Shown here one piece after another: positions 1-10,963 of a stretch of DNA of 64,000 bases. Under the pieces are notes generated by a model, which saw only the letters and a program-made list of their open reading frames with translations, was not told the DNA's origin and searched no databases. Made by a program: the position numbers and the translations under genes. Source of the stretch: Protopterus annectens (Eukaryota; Chordata; Ceratodontiformes; Protopteridae); assembly GCF_019279795.1 (NCBI RefSeq), contig NC_056750.1, positions 697,329,894 to 697,393,893 on the forward strand. The letters are read 5' to 3'. How positions within the stretch are numbered: position 1 is the stretch's first letter; each line of letters begins with the position of its first letter.

Positions 1-380
1 AGATGCCCTATGCAGACCGTCTCAAAAAGCTACAGCTTTACTCCATCGCATATCGCCTACTCAGGGGCGATCTCTGCCTAACATACAAAGCTATGTCAAA
101 CCCAGAGCTGTTGGACATGCTCCACTTAAAGAAATCCCAATCCCTCCAAGCTACACGCTCTAGGGACCTTAACCTTGTCACCCCAATAAACAGAACATGC
201 TGGAGGGATAGATTCCTGTCCCAGAGTTTTCCCATACTCTGGAACAGACTACCTATCTATGTCAAACAGAGCTCCTCATTAGCACTCTTCAAGAAAAATC
301 TTGACGACAGGATGGGAAATGGGAAATTCACCCCGGGGATCACTTCTGTGGCACTGCTCGACAGGGGCACAGGAAAATAA
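1..380 (+). pseudogene. CR1 ORF2 C-terminal fragment (post-RT domain)
   Basis: The frame is open from the window edge to a TAA at 378-380. It matches the C-terminus of the longer CR1 copy at 44642-45244 (-), including RLKKLQLYS, RLLRGDLCLTYKAM, CWRDRF and a WNRLP-like block followed by SLALFKKNLDD. In CR1/L2 elements this segment follows the RT thumb and precedes the 3' UTR. The methionine at position 3 is internal, not a real start. Nothing suggests function on its own. Confidence 0.85.
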
Positions 381-476
381 TTTTCTTGGGTGGTGAAAGC
401 CAGGGTACATTTTTTGTCTAGGCTTGTTTGGGCCCTAGGGCCAATAGCCTAGTACCTACCTATGAACCTATGATCA
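1..476 (+). mobile_element. CR1-clade LINE, 3' end (copy 1, cut by window start)
   Basis: This is the last part of a non-LTR retrotransposon: the ORF2 C-terminus, a short 3' UTR, and a terminus built of ~8-bp repeats (CTATGAAC, CTATGATC). The same ending occurs at about 13166 (+), and in reverse orientation near 38560 and 44461. Octamer-repeat 3' ends without poly-A are typical of the CR1 clade. The UTR phrase GCCAATAGCCTAGTACC is shared by the other copies in the window. The element ends where Penelope-like sequence begins, at about 477. Confidence 0.85.
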
Positions 477-1571
477 CATTTTTATTAAAAATCCTGATAA
501 GGGGGTGGAGTTGGGCTTGACACAGATTACTATATGCTAACTATGCATGGAATGCTTAATTCTAAAGACTATAGAAAGATCACTAGAGCTGAACAAAATA
601 ACATTATCAAGAAGGTTAAAACATAATACTTGAAATGTATAATACAAGTTTAATAGATTTTGATTTGTTTAACTATCTTAAGAAATCACCTACCACACCC
701 CTCATATACAGCATTTCTAAATTGCACAAATCATAGAGCAGACCACCATTGAGACTGACTGTCTCTGCAAGGGGATGAGTTACAGAACCCACCTCCAAAT
801 ACATTGATCTATGATTAGAAAAATGTTTACATTTTGCACATACCATCACAAAAGAATCTTCACATTTTCTCAAAGAATTGCATGCATGGTCCAAGGATAA
901 GGACATTACCAAATACATTTTGGTTACCGTGGATATTGAGTCTTTATTTACATGCATACCCAATAGCACTGGTATTGACAGCATTAAATGCTTTTTGAAT
1001 GAATATTCACAGATGAATGATGCCAAGATACAGAACCTCTGTGATTTACTACACATTGTTTTAGAAAACAATATTTTTTTATTTCAAACACAGCTGTACC
1101 ATCATAATACAGGCATTGCCATGAGCACGCCTGTAGCAAATACCTATGCGAATACTGTGATGTTCATATGGAAAGTTGAGTATAATATGTCTAGTTCTTA
1201 AAATTTGCTTTTTAAAAATTTTTTTTATAGCAGGTTTGTAGATGAGCTATTTTTCATATGGACAGGAACATTAGATGAATTTAACTTGTTTTTTTGATTC
1301 AATGAACATTTGCATTGAATATTTAAGATTTAAGAAAGAAATATCCTTACATAATACTGACTTCTTAGACATTACTTTAATCAAGACAGGGATATGCAAT
1401 TTGGATACTAAATTATTCAGGAAGCTTGTGAAAAGGAACACATACCTGCACCTATCAAGCATGCATCCACCTTTTATGTGTAACAATGTTATAAGAAACC
1501 AAATTAAATGCATTGCTAGGTTGCAGGATGATCAGTGTATGATATCTCAGTTAAATAATATGAATGATTAA
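477..1571 (+). pseudogene. Penelope-like reverse transcriptase (decayed)
   Basis: Translation in changing frames gives Penelope RT blocks in order: NPDKGG near 490, a KLHKS-PP block near 720, TEPTSKYIDL near 785-815, LVTVDIESLFTCIPN (about 920-965), a GIAMSTPVANTYAN block (about 1112-1155), and RFVDELFFIW at 1232-1261. A downstream DFLDITLI block leads into a KLFRKLVKRNTYLHL-like stretch. The catalytic Asp pair reads FVDE, so the second Asp has become Glu. Stops occur near 735, 775 and 815, with frameshifts around 600-660, 1200 and 1290. Confidence 0.85.
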
Positions 1572-2039
1572 TTTCTTCACAGAGGTTATGACAAAATTGA
1601 TATATCTAACATCAACAGTAGAGTTATCCATGGATGTAACTCGGGCACTATACTTACTTTTTCTTCTCAATGTAATATAAAGAACAGTAATAAATGTAAA
1701 CAATCAATTGCTATAACAATTTTAAAATATGTATGCTTATATTTATTCAAAATATCAGTGCTATAAAATCTAAAAATTAATAAATAATGGCCAATAATGT
1801 CAGCTATTCCTGACATAAGGAACTGTACAGGAGACAGACCAACTTTTGGCTACAAAAGATGTAATAACTTAAAATCAAATTATGCTATAAAGAACAACCC
1901 AGACATATTACTTTCTTTAGGACCAACAAAACAGACACACAACATGCAACAAATGTGTACTCTGTATTTGCATTAACACTGTTAAGAAATGTGTCGATCA
2001 TGTTACTGGAGAGGTATTTAATATACATGTTTATGGGAA

Positions 2040-2436
2040 TTGTGACACTAGGAATGTTATATACTTAGCAACATGTCAATCATGTAGTGTATACTACATT
2101 GGAAAAACCAACAGAAAACTTAAGGATCGTATAAGTAGCCATTTATCTGAAATTAACAGAAAATTAAGTACTAATACACTTTACAAACATATTCTTGACA
2201 ATTATGCCACACATTATTTTAAATTTTTGATTCTGTCAAAACTTAATCAATCTATACCTGATGGTGATTTAATACAACATACCGAACTGAAGGAATTTAA
2301 ATGGATTTTAAGACTTAAAGCTCATATTTTACCAGGCTTTAAAACTGCTGTTGAAACAATTATGTCTGAGGGCTTAATTTATCATGTGACTGTTTTTATA
2401 CTATTTAAACTGTGTTTATATTTGATCTTTGTCTGA
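2040..2436 (+). pseudogene. GIY-YIG endonuclease domain of Penelope-like element A
   Basis: Frame 2056-2376 reads VIYLATCQSC, then YYIGKTNRKLKDRISSHL, and later ELKEFKWILRLKAH followed by LPGFK. This matches the Penelope GIY-YIG layout: V-Y and Y-I-G strands, a basic helix with R and H, a downstream catalytic Glu context (E-x2-F-K-W-I), and a P-G-(L/F)-N/K ending. The CxxC pair just before YYIG is the Penelope-specific insertion. The domain is open across the window 2056-2436. It is inferred to nick target DNA for target-primed reverse transcription, although the RT upstream is dead. Confidence 0.85.
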
Positions 2437-2456
2437 TGCAGCTTTCTAAGTGAAAC
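2433..2456 (+). other. Hammerhead-like motif at the 3' end of Penelope element A
   Basis: CTGATGC (2433-2439) is followed by A, a 4-bp stem GCTT/AAGT (2441-2444 with 2448-2451) and GAAA (2452-2455). The same arrangement, CTGAWGA-N-stem-GAAA, occurs at 13743, at 32162-32194 (-), in part at 34185 (+) and at 52469-52501 (-). All are in Penelope-derived or Penelope-like sequence. Hammerhead ribozymes have been described in Penelope-like elements. Here the last core base is C instead of A, stems I and III are not demonstrated, and cleavage is not claimed. Confidence 0.3.
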
Positions 2457-2653
2457 TTTTAAGTTTTGAAATAAATATTGGATTTTATTCCTTGTACCAT
2501 TTCTTTGTGCTAAAGTGGTTCTAGTGAATTTTATTTACTATTTACTGTTTTATGTTTCTTATTTTCTCTGACCTTATCACCGGATTACATTTTTGTTTTT
2601 GCTTAAGATTTATAACATCTTGCAGACTGATATGCCCATTTAATATAATTTAA

Positions 2654-3009
2654 TGGGTCTATGTCAGATGATCGAATTTTCAGAAAATCAAAATTCATGC
2701 AGTTGAGACCATATAATTGAGTTTCCAAAAACCTGAACATAAAAAAAAAAAAAAAACACAAAACACGCAAAAATCTTCCTTTTTTACATTTTTGCAAAGG
2801 TGCAAGCCCCACTGCACCCCCCACACCACCTGCAAATTATATATACCAACTCTGAGATCTCACTACAGTGAGGAAAAGGGTAAATTTGCTGATCTGCACT
2901 GTACCACGATCTCCATTCAAAAACTTAGAGTTTTCAAAAAATTCAATCCTGTGGTCTCAACCATATGAATTTCCAGTTTCTGAAAACTCAGTCATCTAAT
3001 AGGGACCCA
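2654..3009 (+). mobile_element. 356-bp MITE with long TIRs and ATTTAA TSD (copy 1)
   Basis: The ends are inverted: TGGGTCTATGTCAGATGA at the left pairs with TGGGTCCCTATTAGATGA read from the right, and similarity continues for about 60 bp through GTTGAGACCA. A perfect 6-bp direct repeat ATTTAA flanks it at 2648-2653 and 3010-3015. It contains a poly-A run (2742-2756) and a C-rich centre. It encodes no protein. A reverse-complement relative lies at 63531-63872. The superfamily is unassigned, because a 6-bp TSD with TGGG ends is not diagnostic. Confidence 0.75.
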
Positions 3010-5189
3010 ATTTAACACACTGCATTTCAAATGATAGCTTCAACACCAACGCAATTTCATGTAGGTGCGCTATATTTAGTTTAAAGGTGGAAGAATGGAG
3101 TCCTCGATATAATTATTAGTGCAAGATTTAAAAGATTTTTTCCTAAAATAAGTTTTCTCTCCCTTATAAGAGAAATACTGTGACCTGCAATGTACACAAC
3201 ATTTAAATAATAACCTGAAGCTTTCTGTGACCCAATGCTGACTTGGTTGAAATCATTATTTTTGTCTGCCAGTGATGGCAACAGTGCCATGTTCGCAGAT
3301 ATAGTTTTTAGTATTCTATACAGTGTATTCATCCGAAGTTGTGCTAGTTGAAAAAAACACTGCCATATTACTGTTGGTGGACAGTAGTACAGAGGGGATA
3401 AATATGGTATGGGGGATGTCCAAAGGAAGTGGCTTGTTTTATGTGAATGATCTTGATGGCATATGTGATAACATCAAGGATTTTCTGGCTGACATCCTCA
3501 TGCATTATTCTCTGTGAAAATGGATCAGAAAGTTAATGATAGGCCTGTGGCAGTTGGGATGAACCACCTATGGTATGCATTCAGTGGGAACTTTCTTTGC
3601 ATATCGTAAATGGCACTTTAGTGGGATTTCATATTATTTGTGCCATTTTGGCAGTTCAGTATCTGCCTTCCTGTTAGAATAGGTCAGGTTTGTGCACATC
3701 CATGAATTACAGGTTTGCTGTTGCTAAGATACAGTTTAGAACTGCAATAACTACTCAGAATGGGCCATGCATGGGAGAGTTTTAGCTGAATGTCATGGAG
3801 GTAATGAAAGGCTCCAAGGATGGTTTTGCTATTGAGATGATAGCATCATTTTCAACTGTATTTGTAGCTGTAGTGTATATTCAGTACTGGTGTCCTTTCT
3901 GAGGTTGTTTGAATATCTCTAGGGTTCATTGGCAGTCTTTAAGCAGTCTTGGATGAAATAATTAAGCAGTGTCCCATGTTTACATCAACTGAGGAAAATA
4001 TAGACAAATTATAGTTATACCACAAGAGGAATTTCATTTTTCCTGTTAATAATAGTCAACATAAGCATAGCTGTGAAAATGTTTTGTACTGTAATGGAGC
4101 TACGTTTTGTCCTCCACAAACAATGATTTGACTGGACAGTAATATTATGGAGACATCCAATGCTAGTTTGTTTAAAGATGTTATTCCTTTTTATAACAGC
4201 TGAATTTTCTTTGGTGCCTCCTCCTACTCTTTTCAAGCTGTCACAGATCACATTTAACTCTCACACTTCTTATAATCAATGCTTTTATCATTAACTAAAC
4301 CTTGAGCTAAAATATAATTAATACAGTGATATGAAATAAGGCAGTAACTGTTTCACAGCTGGCCTAAAATTATTTTAATGAAATTTATATTAAATAATGT
4401 ACATAATTCAACTTCCACATATGGAAGTTTACAAAATCACAAGGTGAATCAATTAATAAAGCTTATATATACTAATCTATTTTATAATGTTCTGAGGTAA
4501 CTATCATACAGATGTAACCAAGATTTCCAAGGTCTTTCTCAAATTTATTTCACACATTATACAAACTGAAAGATTTACTAATGTTTCTTATCTCTTTGTC
4601 ATTGTTATATGAGCAGCCTTAACAGTAAAGTTGGTGTGCTACTGATAAACTCTACTAAGAAGTCCTCTCACTTATAACGTTTAGTACAAACAATGCAGTT
4701 ATACCAGGAATATTGCCTAAATATGTAAACATGGGCTAAACCATATTTTCATGCTCATATTTATTAATGATTGTGAGCTTGAGTGCATTACAGAAACAGC
4801 AGTGACATAACTGAGCTTTCAGCTAACTTACTACACATATTAAATGAATTACAGTAAAATAATCTAAGATCAGTTAAATATCTTGAATCATTACTGAAAT
4901 GTTGTCAGAACTGAACCATAGATCAGTTCAAGACACTATACAGTGAGTGCACTACATAACTGTGATAAGTTAAACTATTTTATTCATGATTTATTTGAAT
5001 TTGTTTATATAGGTTAAACACTGATCAAAATAAACATACTTCTGGTCAACTCCCAGAGATAAATGCTAGGTAAATATATCCCAGAATACTAAATATCCAC
5101 ATTTCACTGTTATGATAAGAGCTGACCTCTGTTAAAACACTGAATCTTTTTGTTAAAATTTGATTCATGGAAATATATATTTTTTTTGC
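3010..5189. other. AT-rich stretch without recognised gene
   Basis: No coding region or repeat family is identified with confidence. A very weak reading at about 3395-3510 (+) resembles an RT stretch (GLFYVNDLDGI then FLADIL) and could be an ancient LINE. The rest is AT-rich sequence with stops in all frames. Confidence 0.4.
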
Positions 5190-5199
5190 TGAAATACAT

Positions 5200-5407
5200 T
5201 CGTGCATTTTCCAAGGGGATCCAGTATCTATCTGCCTGTGATGATATGGTTGACAGGCCTCGATGCTTTGCCAGAGATGGCTTTCACATGTCACCCCTAG
5301 GGTTCTGGATCTTGGCCAAGGCTCTTACCTCCCCCATTGTGTCTTTTTTAGGCTATGCCCCAAAGACAAATCTTCCAACAGAAAGAATCTGTCAAAAAGC
5401 AAATTGA
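5200..5407 (+). pseudogene. CR1 ORF1 esterase domain, C-terminal part
   Basis: The frame ends at TGA 5405-5407. It reads KGIQYLSACDDMVDRPRCF then ARDGFHMSPLGFWILAKAL, matching the end of the SGNH-type esterase at 47483-47995 (-). The D-G-x-H block that supplies catalytic Asp and His is visible. The N-terminal GDS and GxND blocks are absent because of 5' truncation. The frame leads into the ORF2 start region after a short overlap. Confidence 0.8.
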
Positions 5408-7991
5408 AAGTCATGCTGCTTAATGCTAGGAGCCTTAACCTGAAAATGCATTCACTGGAGGTTCTCTTCACAGTGGAAGATGCCAATGTCTGTGCAGTCA
5501 CGGAAACTTGGTTCAGGGCTGCTGAGAGCACCTCTGCCTTACCAGGCTATACCTCATTCCACACTTTCTGACTCCAAAATGAGGTCAGAAAGACTAAGCG
5601 TGGTGGAGTCTCTATCTTCATTAAGAACAGGCACAACTCCAGACTGGTTTGCCCGCATGACACACTGGAATTACTCCAGGTGCAACTGACAGTTGGCAAG
5701 ACACCCATCCAAGTTACAGACAGCTATAAACCCCCATCTATGACTCAGGACACTCACTCCTCCTACCTGGACCTACTTTACTCCATCAAGGTACCCCCTA
5801 ACACCCTGATCCATGGTGAATTCAACTACCCCACCATAGACTGGGTGAATTATTCCTGCAGTAGTGCACTCACCCAATGATTCCTTGACTTCACCATTTC
5901 TAACACACTATACCAGCTCATCTCATCCCTCACAAGGGGAGATAACATTCTGGACTTGGTTCTCATCAACATGGGTGACCACTGCACCACTCCCATAGTA
6001 TGTTCTTCCCTACTGAGATCAGATCATTGGTCTGTCTCATTCAAAATTTCTATCTCACTCAACCCCTCCCCAGCCATAACCAGGCTGAAAACCTTCTCAA
6101 AAGCTCACTACAACCTCCTAAGGGAGGGTATCACTAGCTTCACACCACTGCCCCCCTCAGAGGATGCAGACAACTATGCCGAACAGTACGTCAGTGCAGT
6201 ATACAATGAACCTGTATAACTGCATCCCAATAGAACTAAAACCTGCTCCTCAAGGAAACACAAACCTGTCAAGTGGACATCCTCTATCAACAGGCTTTAC
6301 AACAAAAGGAAGAAACCATTGTCCAAGGGTAAAAAGGAACAAATTCCAAATTGGAAAAACTCCCTCCTCAGCCTCAACAAGCAAATTAGATCACTAGTGA
6401 AAACCTCCAAAGCCAATTATAAGTTGAAACTAGCCTCCAAAACAAAGGGAAACTGCATATCCTTCTTTAGTTACATCAGGAACCTCCATGGGAAAGCCCA
6501 GGTTTGTTCTGAATTAGTACTTAATGGTACCACTTACACTGATCCTGTTGAAGTGGCCAACCTGCTAGCTGAAAGTTTCAGCACAAACTTCACCCCTCTA
6601 TCCCCCCCAATGGTCCAGTCGACATCCGCGATACTTGTTTTACACCTCACATGTCTGTAGATAAAGTGTTAAAGGCACTATCCAAGGCAAAGAACACAGC
6701 TTCTATGGGACCTGATAGTATCCCAGGCTGTATTCTGCACCATCTCCAGCAAAAACTAGGTTCGCCATTGAGCACCCTATTCAACCCTTCATTCTGGCAG
6801 AGTGGAGAACTGCCATTGTCATCCCCCTTGCACAAAGGTGGTGCCACTACTGACCTGGGAAACTATTGCCTCATTAGCTTGACAAGTTTTATCTGTAAAG
6901 CCATGGAGCGTATTATTATGGATCTTATAAACAAGGACATAGGCAATCTCCAAGCACTTGACCCCACCCGATTTGGATTCGTCAGGGTCAGAGCTTGCCT
7001 AGCGAATCTGGTTCACTTCTTTGAGACTGTCACCAAGGCCCTGGATGAGAGAAAGTCAGTACATACAGCTTACCTTGACTTGGCCAAGGCCTTTGACACA
7101 ATCCCCCACTCGGCATCTTTGAAAAGCTAACACCACTTGGCGTAAATCCCTATCTCGTCCAGTGGGTGACCAGCTGGCTCACAGATAGGACCCATAAGGT
7201 CAAAATAGGTGCTACCACCTACAACAGCAGACCTGCCACTACTGGTGTTCCCCAGGGATCTGTCCTGGGACCCCTACTCTTTGGCATCTACTTCTCAGAG
7301 GTCCAGGCAAAGATAAAGAGCCTGTGGCTGACCAAGTTTGTGGATGACTGTAAGGTGGGTGCTGTCACTGACCCCCCCAAAATGATGTTAACATACTGCA
7401 AGAGGGTCTCGCAGCTACAAATTACTGGTGCTAAAGTCATGATCTTAAGTTAAACACATACTATTTGGCAAAAACACAGCCCCTACTGATTGCCACATCA
7501 ACAGCAACCCCCTAAGCACACAACCTATGGTGAGAGACCTGGCTACTCAGGTTGACAACAATCTCACATTCGACCATCATGTGACGGCATTGGTCAGAAA
7601 AGCCTTTTACTTGGTTCATCTCATAAGTAAAGGGATTGCATCTAGAAAAAGGAGGTTATTACCTCTCTGTACTCCTCTCTCATTACACCTATAATTGAGT
7701 ATAATGCCCAGTTTGGTATGTATCTCTCCAAACACCTGCACCAACTGGAAATGCCACAGAAATTCCTCACAAAGAGAAACCATGACCTCCAACATCTGTC
7801 CTATGTGGACAGGCTCAAATCATTATCATTCTACTCAGTATCATACAAATTGTTCAGAGGTGATATGTGTCTCACCTACATGGCAATATCAGACCCTGCC
7901 CTACTAGAGATGCTCCATATCGTAAGTCTAATGCCTCATGCATTACCCGCTCAATAGACCTAAATCAAATATGCAACATCAACAAAACCTG
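5398..7991 (+). pseudogene. CR1 ORF2 (endonuclease-RT), disrupted
   Basis: APE-type endonuclease blocks run from LKVMLLNARSLN (about 5408) through TETWF (about 5500) and HGEFNYPTIDW (about 5812) to LRSDHWS (about 6016). RT blocks include a SMGPDSIPGC-like stretch (about 6702), PLHKGG, LDLAKAFDTIPHS (about 7075), TGVPQGSVLGPLLFGIY (about 7242) and KFVDDCK (about 7336). At least six frame changes and several stops occur, for example near 5571, 5878, 6217, 6658 and 7130. The endonuclease GDFN motif has become GEFN, losing a catalytic Asp, while the RT FVDD is intact. It is inactive. Confidence 0.88.
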
Positions 7992-7999
7992 CTGGAGAG
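7992..7999. repeat. Left target-site duplication of the hAT insertion
   Basis: CTGGAGAG here matches CTGGAGAT at 12890-12897 in 7 of 8 bases. Removing 8000-12889 and one repeat rejoins the CR1 ORF2 codons for TCWR and the following residues. An 8-bp TSD is the hAT superfamily standard. Confidence 0.85.
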
Positions 8000-8120
8000 C
8001 AGGGGCGGCTTGTGCTATTGGGCTGCAGGACTGCAGCCCCCCCTCCCAGCTGTAAACAAAAAAGAAAAATATAAATTAAGAATAAAATGAGTCATGGAAC
8101 ATAGCACATGCGCAGCATTT

Positions 8121-8300
8121 CCGGACTGCTGGTGAACCAGTCTGGAGCATGCGAACAGAATCCAGCCTGTCTCACCAACAGTCCAGATTACAAAGAGAGC
8201 AGTTGGCAGCACTATCCCAGAGGTCTATGCAATTACAACTGCATAGACTTGAAGGGGAATAAGACTGCAGCGTCCGCAGGCTGGGTAGCACCCAGCCTGC
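8121..8300. repeat. Cluster of short hairpins near the hAT left end
   Basis: Three inverted repeats lie within 180 bp: 8121-8128 with 8138-8145 (8 bp, one mismatch), 8223-8231 with 8240-8248 (9 bp, perfect), and 8276-8285 with 8291-8300 (10 bp, perfect, 5-nt loop). Subterminal inverted repeats that bind transposase are common in hAT elements, but that role is inferred only. Confidence 0.6.
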
Positions 8301-8454
8301 TCTCGTGGGACAGACGTCTTGCTGCGGGCTTTGGATGGAAGGACTTGCATTGTACAGACTTTGCTTGGATATTACATTTACAGACATGGACTAGTAAGGA
8401 AGGAATACAACGGACGGATTACAAGGCTACTGACTTTGAGGTAAGGAATACAAC

Positions 8455-8456
<2 letters not shown>

Positions 8457-8526
<70 letters not shown>
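8457..8526. repeat. (TG)35 microsatellite
   Basis: An uninterrupted TG run of 70 bp. It lies at the position equivalent to the TG run 40711-40768 in the paralogous block, since both are followed by similar sequence reading CTGTACCTT...CAAGAGCCTGA. Confidence 0.95.
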
Positions 8527-8527
<1 letters not shown>

Positions 8528-8706
8528 TGCCCCAGGTGCTATATGGTGGTGGGTAGAGAGGCTTGAACACTGTACCTTTGGCCCAGGTGGCAAGAGCCTG
8601 AGATCCCTACCCACCACCATTTTTAAATAATTTGCAGATTTTTCCCTCATATTTGTTCTGTTCCTCATAAAATCTGTGGTTTCTGTAGTTTTGTGTCCTT
8701 ACAAAG

Positions 8707-8950
8707 TCAGTAGTGCAATGGTACAGTGGTAATATTGTTGCCTGACAGCTGCAGGTTATCTGGTTTAATTCTTGGCTGGGATGCCTTCTGTGTGGAGTCT
8801 GCATGTCCTCCCTGTGTTTGTGTGGGTTTCCTCTGGTGTCCTCCCATCTTACAAAGACATGTCTGGAGTGCTTCTCCCTGGGCTTCTGTTGAAAATTGGC
8901 TTTTGTTCCAAGTCAGACTTTCCTGGTTAACAAATATTAAATAAATAAAA
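8707..8950 (+). mobile_element. tRNA-derived SINE A with L2-like LINE tail
   Basis: The head carries A-box-like GTAGTGCAATGGTACAGTGG and a B-box-like GGTTTAATTC. A body with CTTCTGTGTGGAGTCTGCAT follows. The tail reads GGGCTTCTGTTGAAAA (8880-8895) and GACTTTCCTGGTTAACAAAT, then AAATAAATAAA. The tail matches the 3' ends of the LINEs at 35850-37735 (+) and 55345-56822 (-), which suggests those LINEs mobilised it. It would have been transcribed by RNA polymerase III; the degraded B-box suggests it is inactive. Confidence 0.8.
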
Positions 8951-9075
8951 ATGACAAGCATTTGTATTTCAGACTTCATATTCTTCAGAAAGTACATGGT
9001 AACACAAAACCTTTTATTCTTGCAATTTTTTAAGTTTATAAGATGGGTATCTGAAATATGTCCCTATTTTTGGAA

Positions 9076-9251
9076 CTGTATTCCCCCCCATTATTGGCTT
9101 TGTCCAGGTTTTTTGTGCTAAGGTTGAGAGCTATGGTAAGAACTGAATTCACTGAATATGTTTGGGGGCTGTATTCCCCCATTATTGGCTTTGTTCAGGT
9201 GTTTTATGCTAAGAGGTTGACAGCTATGGTGAGAACTGAATTCACTAAATG
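9076..9251. repeat. 93-bp tandem duplication
   Basis: Two adjacent copies start at 9076 and 9169. Each begins CTGTATTCCCCC and runs through ATTATTGGCTTTGT to a shared GAACTGAATTCACT. They differ at about ten positions. Confidence 0.75.
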
Positions 9252-9299
9252 GTAGCCATTTAAGTTTCAGACTTTCTTTCTTTCACAAAACTGCTGATT

Positions 9300-9760
9300 T
9301 TGCATAGTGGTATGTTGCTCTGACTGTTTTGCACAGGGTCCTGGGTTCAAGACTTGGCAGTAAAATGTATATTGGTAACATAACATTTTATTCTATCAAC
9401 TTTCCAACATTATGCAAGCAATGTTTAAAATGTGTCCCTGGTTTTTGAGATTTTGTCCCCCCCTCAAATAAATTTTGGCTTTTTCCAGATTTCTTGTGCT
9501 GCAAAGTTCAGAGATACAGCTGAGTGCTGACTAGATTTTAAAAGGATCTGAGAGCTGCAGGGCAGCAAAAGTTTAGTGCTGCTTATGCTGAGTCGGCCTG
9601 CATTGTTAATAGCACAACAGGTAGTGTACTTGCTTTTGATGCAGAAGGCTGTGGGTTCTACTGCCACAGTAGGTAGATGCATTGCTGATACTGTACTGTG
9701 TTGCAAAGGGGTGGATGCTGCACTCCTTCTTGGTGACGATACCTAGTAACTATGAACCCA
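9300..9760 (+). mobile_element. Two degenerate tRNA-like SINE heads
   Basis: At 9305-9357 TAGTGGTATGTTGCTCTGAC is followed by a B-box-like GGGTTCAAGACTT. At 9613-9665 GGTAGTGTACTTGCTTTTGA is followed by GTGGGTTCTACTGC. Spacing fits polymerase III A and B boxes. The second is followed by a CACTCCTTCTTGGTGACGAT-type body, also seen at 41230-41255 in the paralogous copy. Family assignment is uncertain. Confidence 0.4.
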
Positions 9761-10570
9761 TTATCAGTTTGCCATCCATTCCCTATTGCAATATTTCTAG
9801 CTTATCATGTTTTTAGTGTAGCATAGGCAAGTTATTCCTCAAGGGCAACAAGCACTTTATTTGTAGATGAAATAATGAAATAATGAAATATAAAGTTGTT
9901 TGCTAGCAGCAACCTCTTCATTAATTACAGATCTCTTTAATGTGGAAATATTTAGATGACTTTTACTTCTTCTGAGATTGTGCATATTTACGGATACTGG
10001 TGGACTGTAGACGTATGAGTAGACTTTTATGATGGCAACGTTCTGAATTGGACAGTTTTGACATTATTTGTGCATACATTTTGTTTCATTGTTTACTGGA
10101 AAAATGTTCAAAACAATAAATTTAAAACGCCCTCAAACTGTACTGTATTGTACAAGGAATATGATTTAATACAATCAGGAAGGTGTATGAAAGAGCATGT
10201 GTATGTTTCATGTGCAGGGGGCCTGTGATTTTAAAACAGCCCAAATCTTTATCTGCCACTGGCAAAATGTATTTTCTTTGAATGTTGGTTTCAATGCTAT
10301 TTCAATGAATGTGAGTTTCAAGGGCTGAGAAGTTTTAATGCTAAGTCTGTTTCCATTGTGAGACTGCATTGATTTGTTTAGCAGAAGTGTTTGTACTGTA
10401 AAATGCAAAATAAAACTTTCAAATGAAGTCCAAATCATTGCAGAAGTAAATCAGTATGCACATTAGTGTTTATGATAAACGGGGTGAAATAGCGAAGTAA
10501 TGGTTCACTGGAATGGCTTCCGGGGGGAGGCTCCATTCGACCATGATTTTGTGAGGGGGGGGGGCGGCAA
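9750..10570 (+). repeat. Repeat block homologous to 41260-42445 (empty-site copy)
   Basis: It aligns collinearly with 41260-42445. Shared landmarks are CATTCCCTATTGCAATATT, ACAGATCTCTTTAAT, TGTTTACTGGAAAAA, and the end CATTCGACCATGATTT (CACTCGACCATGATTT in the other copy). At 10437-10445 this copy has a single ATTGCAGAA. The other copy has SINE C there, flanked by duplicated ATTGCARAA. It is non-coding. Confidence 0.75.
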
Positions 10571-10689
10571 ACTAAAAGACAGCCCCGGCTGAACTATACC
10601 TCTCAAATGTTGAGGTTTTTGCTTCTTATTTTTGGTTTGTTCCTCATAAAATTTGTGGTTTTCTGGCAAATCGTTCAGGAATTAAGTCA

Positions 10690-10963
10690 CTAAATAATTA
10701 ATTTTTTTATTTAACATTTTTTGACTGGGAAAGTCCGACTAGGTTCCACAGATCCTGTTTTCAGCAGAGGCCCGGGGAGAAATGCTCCAGAAGCATGTCT
10801 TTACAATGTGGGAGGAAACTGGAGTACCCGGAGGAAACCCACGTGAACGCAAGGAGAACATGCAAACTCCACACAGAAGGCACCCCAGCCGAGAATCGAA
10901 CCAGAGAACCTCTTGCTGTGAGGCGACAGCATTAACCGCTGCACCACTGCGCCGCATAGGGGC
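10690..10963 (-). mobile_element. tRNA-derived SINE B (best-preserved head) with L2-like tail
   Basis: Read on the minus strand, GCAGTGGTGCAGCGGTTAAT (A box) is followed by GGTTCGATTCTC (B box). The body reads TTCTGTGTGGAGTTTGCATG and GTGGGTTTCCTCC, and the tail GGGCCTCTGCTGAAAA, then an A-rich 3' end near 10690. The 16-base tail word on the plus strand (10758-10773) is identical at 55417-55432, the 3' end of an L2-like LINE. The promoter boxes are close to consensus. Confidence 0.85.

Larger units (their letters stand above)
477..2470 (+). mobile_element. Penelope-like element A (5' truncated; RT and GIY-YIG)
   Basis: The order is Penelope-type RT (477-1571), a linker, then a GIY-YIG endonuclease (about 2056-2375). 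RT plus C-terminal GIY-YIG is the family hallmark. The 5' end is truncated just before the first RT blocks and abuts the CR1 octamer tail at about 476. Several stops and frame changes make it inactive. A short CTGATG-stem-GAAA motif overlaps the end of the coding part (see 2433-2456). Confidence 0.85.
5190..7991 (+). mobile_element. CR1-clade LINE copy 2, 5' portion (split by hAT insertion)
   Basis: It begins inside the ORF1 esterase domain at about 5190-5205 (5' truncated), runs through ORF2 endonuclease and RT, and stops at 7991-7999 inside the CWR codons of the ORF2 C-terminus. The missing remainder (YRF-VS onward, then 3' UTR) resumes at 12890. It is clearly the same family as the copy at 44461-49340, but more decayed. 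Confidence 0.9.

Noticed and set aside
3323..3517. Short + strand ORF with faint RT similarity
   Set aside because: Only a 20-residue resemblance to an RT palm block, with no flanking motifs. Mentioned as a weak trace, not called.
8378..8668. Minus-strand ORF with a His-Thr repeat
   Set aside because: It is the translation of a (CA)n/(TG)n microsatellite. The same holds for ORFs at 15592-15978, 27791-27976 and 40583-40833.
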